Below, piece after piece: positions 61,389 to 64,000 of a stretch of DNA of 64,000 nt. The notes below the pieces were generated by a model. That model was not told the origin of the DNA. It did no database searches and saw nothing but the letters and a program-made list of their open reading frames with translations. Position 1 is the first letter of the stretch. Each line of letters begins with the position of its first letter. Both the position numbers and the translations under genes were made by a program. Source of the stretch: Sutcliffiella rhizosphaerae (lineage in GTDB: Bacteria > Bacillota > Bacilli > Bacillales > Bacillaceae_I); NCBI RefSeq assembly GCF_917563925.1, contig NZ_CAKJTJ010000008.1, positions 62,001 through 126,000 on the forward strand, given 5' to 3'.

Positions 61389-64000
61389 AATATTCTCCTT
61401 TTATTTCCAAAGAATACTTCAAGTTATAAAGAATATACTTTGCTAGACAATAGATTTCATTTTCAAGTGATCTATTAATTCCTGTTACTCTATTCAATGT
61501 CATATGAACCATACTATTGAAAATATAATTACTTCTCTCCTTTGAATATCTAGCTGTAACTAGCTTTGAGTATTCGCGTCCCATCTCTTTCTTATCTTTG
61601 AAAATACTATTTTGGTATTCCTTATAAAAAGCAATGGCACGCTCTCCGATTCCAACATAATAATTTCTGTTAGATTTAAATTGTTGTAAAATTACATGGT
61701 CTTTTTTCACTGAGTCATGTAATTGTTCTAAGAAAATGAATGCATTCTCATAACTATCAAAGAAATCAAATACGGAAAAAAGGATAAAAATGATTCCTTG
61801 CTCCTTTTTATCTACGATACCAATTGTTTGTTCTAAAGCGGTTTGACAATAAACTTTCGTTTCACTGCAAAAATATTGATATGCAATATCATAAAGCTGT
61901 TGTCCACCATATCTATTTATCTCTGGTTCAAAAATATGTGCAGAATAATCATGGATAAGCTCACTCTCCAATAGCTCAGTCAGCAAAGTAGACAGCTCGT
62001 TTTTAATTGAAGAGCTTTGAATTTTGTATCTTATTCTTAGATGATCCCCGCTTTCTACATCACTATAATTAATAAAAAACACTTCACTTAATCCCTGCTT
62101 ATATAGAAAGTGTAAACAAAGAGTTAACACTTTATCTTTTTGATTTTGGTTATAAGAAATTTTGTAGTATGCCCAATCTTTCCTTATTTCTCTGACATGA
62201 GTTGCTACATCCTCTCCCATAGATAAGTTCTCTAATTCAATTCCTGATCTGGACGGCAAAACAGTAACAACATAATCCACAATATATGGTTGATTACACC
62301 TCACGTTAGCATTTAACTCAGGTGCCTCAATAAGAGTAATGTATGCTCCAGATCTTTTTGCTTTTTTTATATAATCTATAATTAGTTGTTGTCCAATCGG
62401 TGATGTGACAATGATCGGCATCGTCTTATCTCCATCAAGTAGATATACATACTGATTGTTTAACGAGAATTCGTCAGATAATCGATGTAAATTACCTATT
62501 GGATCTACTTCTAAATCCTCAACAGAAATGTTCCACCTCTTTGGAGAAATAATGACGTTTTTATATTGAATTCTTGGTATAAAATTTAAAAACCTATAAC
62601 GTCCCAAACCCATATTTTTAGGGACTTTACTCATGTATTTTCCGAATAATGATAAAAACAATAAGGTTTTTTGTTCAACAAAATTATTATAGTAAAGCAT
62701 GTGTGTGGAGACAGGCAACAGCTTTTTATTCAAGGATTTGCTCTTCAGGTACAAGCCATTAGTATCTGCTCCAACATAAATATCACCAATTTGTATCGTT
62801 CTTTCAGATTCATAATGTTCGTTAACACTATTAATGTTAATGACATAATTCGGTTTTTGATAGGTGATTCCTAAGTCAGGATAATTATTGGGGATTCCAT
62901 TGATCTCGCATGTTAGATAGTAATCGTCATAATAATAAGGATTCATGTCATTCTTCAAGTCAAAGCGGCCTGTAAAGGAAGACCCTGTGTTCCCAAAAGA
63001 ATTCACCCCTAAATGGAACATTTTTTTATTATCTTCTATAAAACTGGAAAACTTCATATCATAACCATCATTTAATTTATGCTTTAATTTATCGGCATAT
63101 ATATCAGTTATTTTATGGACATCTTCGTCACTTAGTTCTATCGTATCCTGGCCTTTTCTTTGACCAGCGAGTATTTTCCCCAAAACAATATTCATATATT
63201 TCTCATCGAGTTCAGCATATTGTTCTTGCCCAATAAAAGTGGGAAGTCCAATGCCCTTGTCTTTATCGAGTACCTCATTAAGACTGACCTCGTTATAATA
63301 GCCATACTTATTGATAAACTGAAGATAATAACTGTCCCATATATTAAAAGAAAATTGCTGGCTTAAATCAGCTAAAAAAGAGACATTTCCAACCAGAGCA
63401 CTAGCTTCTTCTTGTTCTAATTCATCTTGTCGATCAGCACTTTGCATAATCAAGTCAATCACTAAATATTGATTACTTTCCGTTATGGCTTGCATCTTGT
63501 GGATAATATCCAAATAAGTTGAAATTCCATCTCCTACAGGTTGCTTGCAATAATCTTTTATTAATGAAGCGATGGTGCATAGAGAGGTATATAGTTCCTC
63601 TTCTATAAAATGCCTGCTATTTAGCAATTTTTCTAATAGACTATCACCTTCCAAATAAGACACGGATGGCTGAAGCTCACTTATTAGAAACCCGCTTTTT
63701 AACAATTTTTGAATAGTACCCAGACATAATATTTTTTTCTCGTTACTATGTGGGACAATTTTATGTAATAAATCAACAATTTTTATCGGAGTTTCGGAGT
63801 GATAAAGAAGAGATTTTATTAGAGAGCCATTCTTTATTTTCATATGTTGATAAGTATTATTAATTATGTTTTCGATACTTAAATATTGATCATTAATGAT
63901 GACAGATGGATTGATAGATACTTTTAACTCCGAATGAATATTTTGCGATTTTTCTACACGAGAAATCAGTCTCTTGTACCAATTAATAGATATCCTTACT
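61375..64000 (-). CDS. LanB-type dehydratase (partial, N-terminus beyond window)
   Basis: The minus-strand frame is open from 61375 to the right edge, giving at least 875 residues. The ATG at 63843 is internal, because 52 in-frame codons precede it with recognisable LanB sequence (KVSINPSVIINDQYLSIE). The N-terminal glutamylation part (Lant_dehydr_N) contains IPRIQYKNVIISPKRW and the C-terminal SpaB_C elimination domain has VFFINYSDVESGDHLRIRYKIQ, FEPEINRYGG and HMTLNRVTGINRSLENE. Such enzymes use glutamyl-tRNA to dehydrate Ser/Thr of a precursor peptide. The precursor gene is not in the window and is probably just upstream. Confidence 0.9.
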   Translation of the reverse strand, partial: VRISINWYKRLISRVEKSQNIHSELKVSINPSVIINDQYLSIENIINNTYQHMKIKNGSLIKSLLYHSETPIKIVDLLHKIVPHSNEKKILCLGTIQKLLKSGFLISELQPSVSYLEGDSLLEKLLNSRHFIEEELYTSLCTIASLIKDYCKQPVGDGISTYLDIIHKMQAITESNQYLVIDLIMQSADRQDELEQEEASALVGNVSFLADLSQQFSFNIWDSYYLQFINKYGYYNEVSLNEVLDKDKGIGLPTFIGQEQYAELDEKYMNIVLGKILAGQRKGQDTIELSDEDVHKITDIYADKLKHKLNDGYDMKFSSFIEDNKKMFHLGVNSFGNTGSSFTGRFDLKNDMNPYYYDDYYLTCEINGIPNNYPDLGITYQKPNYVININSVNEHYESERTIQIGDIYVGADTNGLYLKSKSLNKKLLPVSTHMLYYNNFVEQKTLLFLSLFGKYMSKVPKNMGLGRYRFLNFIPRIQYKNVIISPKRWNISVEDLEVDPIGNLHRLSDEFSLNNQYVYLLDGDKTMPIIVTSPIGQQLIIDYIKKAKRSGAYITLIEAPELNANVRCNQPYIVDYVVTVLPSRSGIELENLSMGEDVATHVREIRKDWAYYKISYNQNQKDKVLTLCLHFLYKQGLSEVFFINYSDVESGDHLRIRYKIQSSSIKNELSTLLTELLESELIHDYSAHIFEPEINRYGGQQLYDIAYQYFCSETKVYCQTALEQTIGIVDKKEQGIIFILFSVFDFFDSYENAFIFLEQLHDSVKKDHVILQQFKSNRNYYVGIGERAIAFYKEYQNSIFKDKKEMGREYSKLVTARYSKERSNYIFNSMVHMTLNRVTGINRSLENEIYCLAKYILYNLKYSLEIKGEYYEFL

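Noticed and set aside
61375-63843. LanB starting at the ATG at 63843
   Set aside because: The frame stays open to the right edge with LanB-like sequence before that ATG, so it is an internal methionine.

Overview
The window looks like a chromosomal segment of a low-GC, Gram-positive, endospore-type Bacillaceae. The supporting signs are strong AGGAGG ribosome-binding sites with frequent TTG/GTG starts, lipoprotein signal peptides, a GlpP-type antiterminator, a cre-like site, a Vpr-like subtilase and a PlcR-like (RNPP) regulator. No rRNA, tRNA, CRISPR array, transposase or phage structural gene was seen.

Layout. (1) 1-10.7 kb, minus strand: a sugar-polymer operon running DUF624 protein, NanE epimerase, CE7-like esterase, RpiR regulator, FAD oxidoreductase, two LplB/LplC-type permeases, lipoprotein binding protein, GHL10-like hydrolase and DUF4127 protein (cut by the left edge). 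A secreted, internally duplicated GHL10-like hydrolase (10.8-13.6 kb) has its own promoter, nearly identical to that of the operon. (2) 14.0-15.6 kb, plus strand: an SGNH esterase and a VOC protein. (3) 15.7-22.7 kb, minus: a PRD regulator, ascorbate-type PTS IIA/IIB/IIC, phosphotriesterase-family hydrolase, creatininase-family amidohydrolase and SIS protein, apparently an uncharacterised PTS-fed catabolic route. (4) 23.7-28.2 kb: a secreted subtilase and a GNAT acetyltransferase. (5) 28.3-36 kb, minus: a complete eight-gene yhf cluster (yhfZ-Y-U-T-php-S-X-W), known from E. coli but of unassigned pathway. (6) 36.4-44.7 kb: a GlpP-controlled glycerophosphodiester regulon with binding protein, ATPase, fused permease, HAD phosphatase and GlpP on minus and a secreted phosphodiesterase divergent on plus. 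Both leaders carry an intrinsic terminator preceded by a shared GGGYAGAGA box. (7) 44.8-47.7 kb: a MerR-HTH/DUF3967 coiled-coil gene among GCGATAT motifs, a frameshifted SRPBCC gene and a membrane protein. (8) 47.8-53.8 kb, minus: ribose genes rbsR and rbsDACBK with two identical operators. (9) 54-64 kb: a PlcR-like regulator with a divergent exported mini-peptide gene, then a minus-strand RiPP operon (LanB dehydratase running off the right edge, a 327-aa thiopeptide-type protein, an Ocin-ThiF/RRE-like protein, YcaO, SagB-like dehydrogenase, MATE exporter). The RiPP region is visibly more A+T-rich than the rest.

Two items stand out. The first is the RiPP operon, which combines a full-length LanB with azole-forming enzymes next to a peptide-pheromone regulator. 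The second is a dispersed intergenic repeat present three times (23.0, 36.2 and 44.9 kb). Each copy is five or six degenerate units of about 21 bp beginning TATCGACG, at nearly constant 20/21-bp spacing, with a shared 3' flank.
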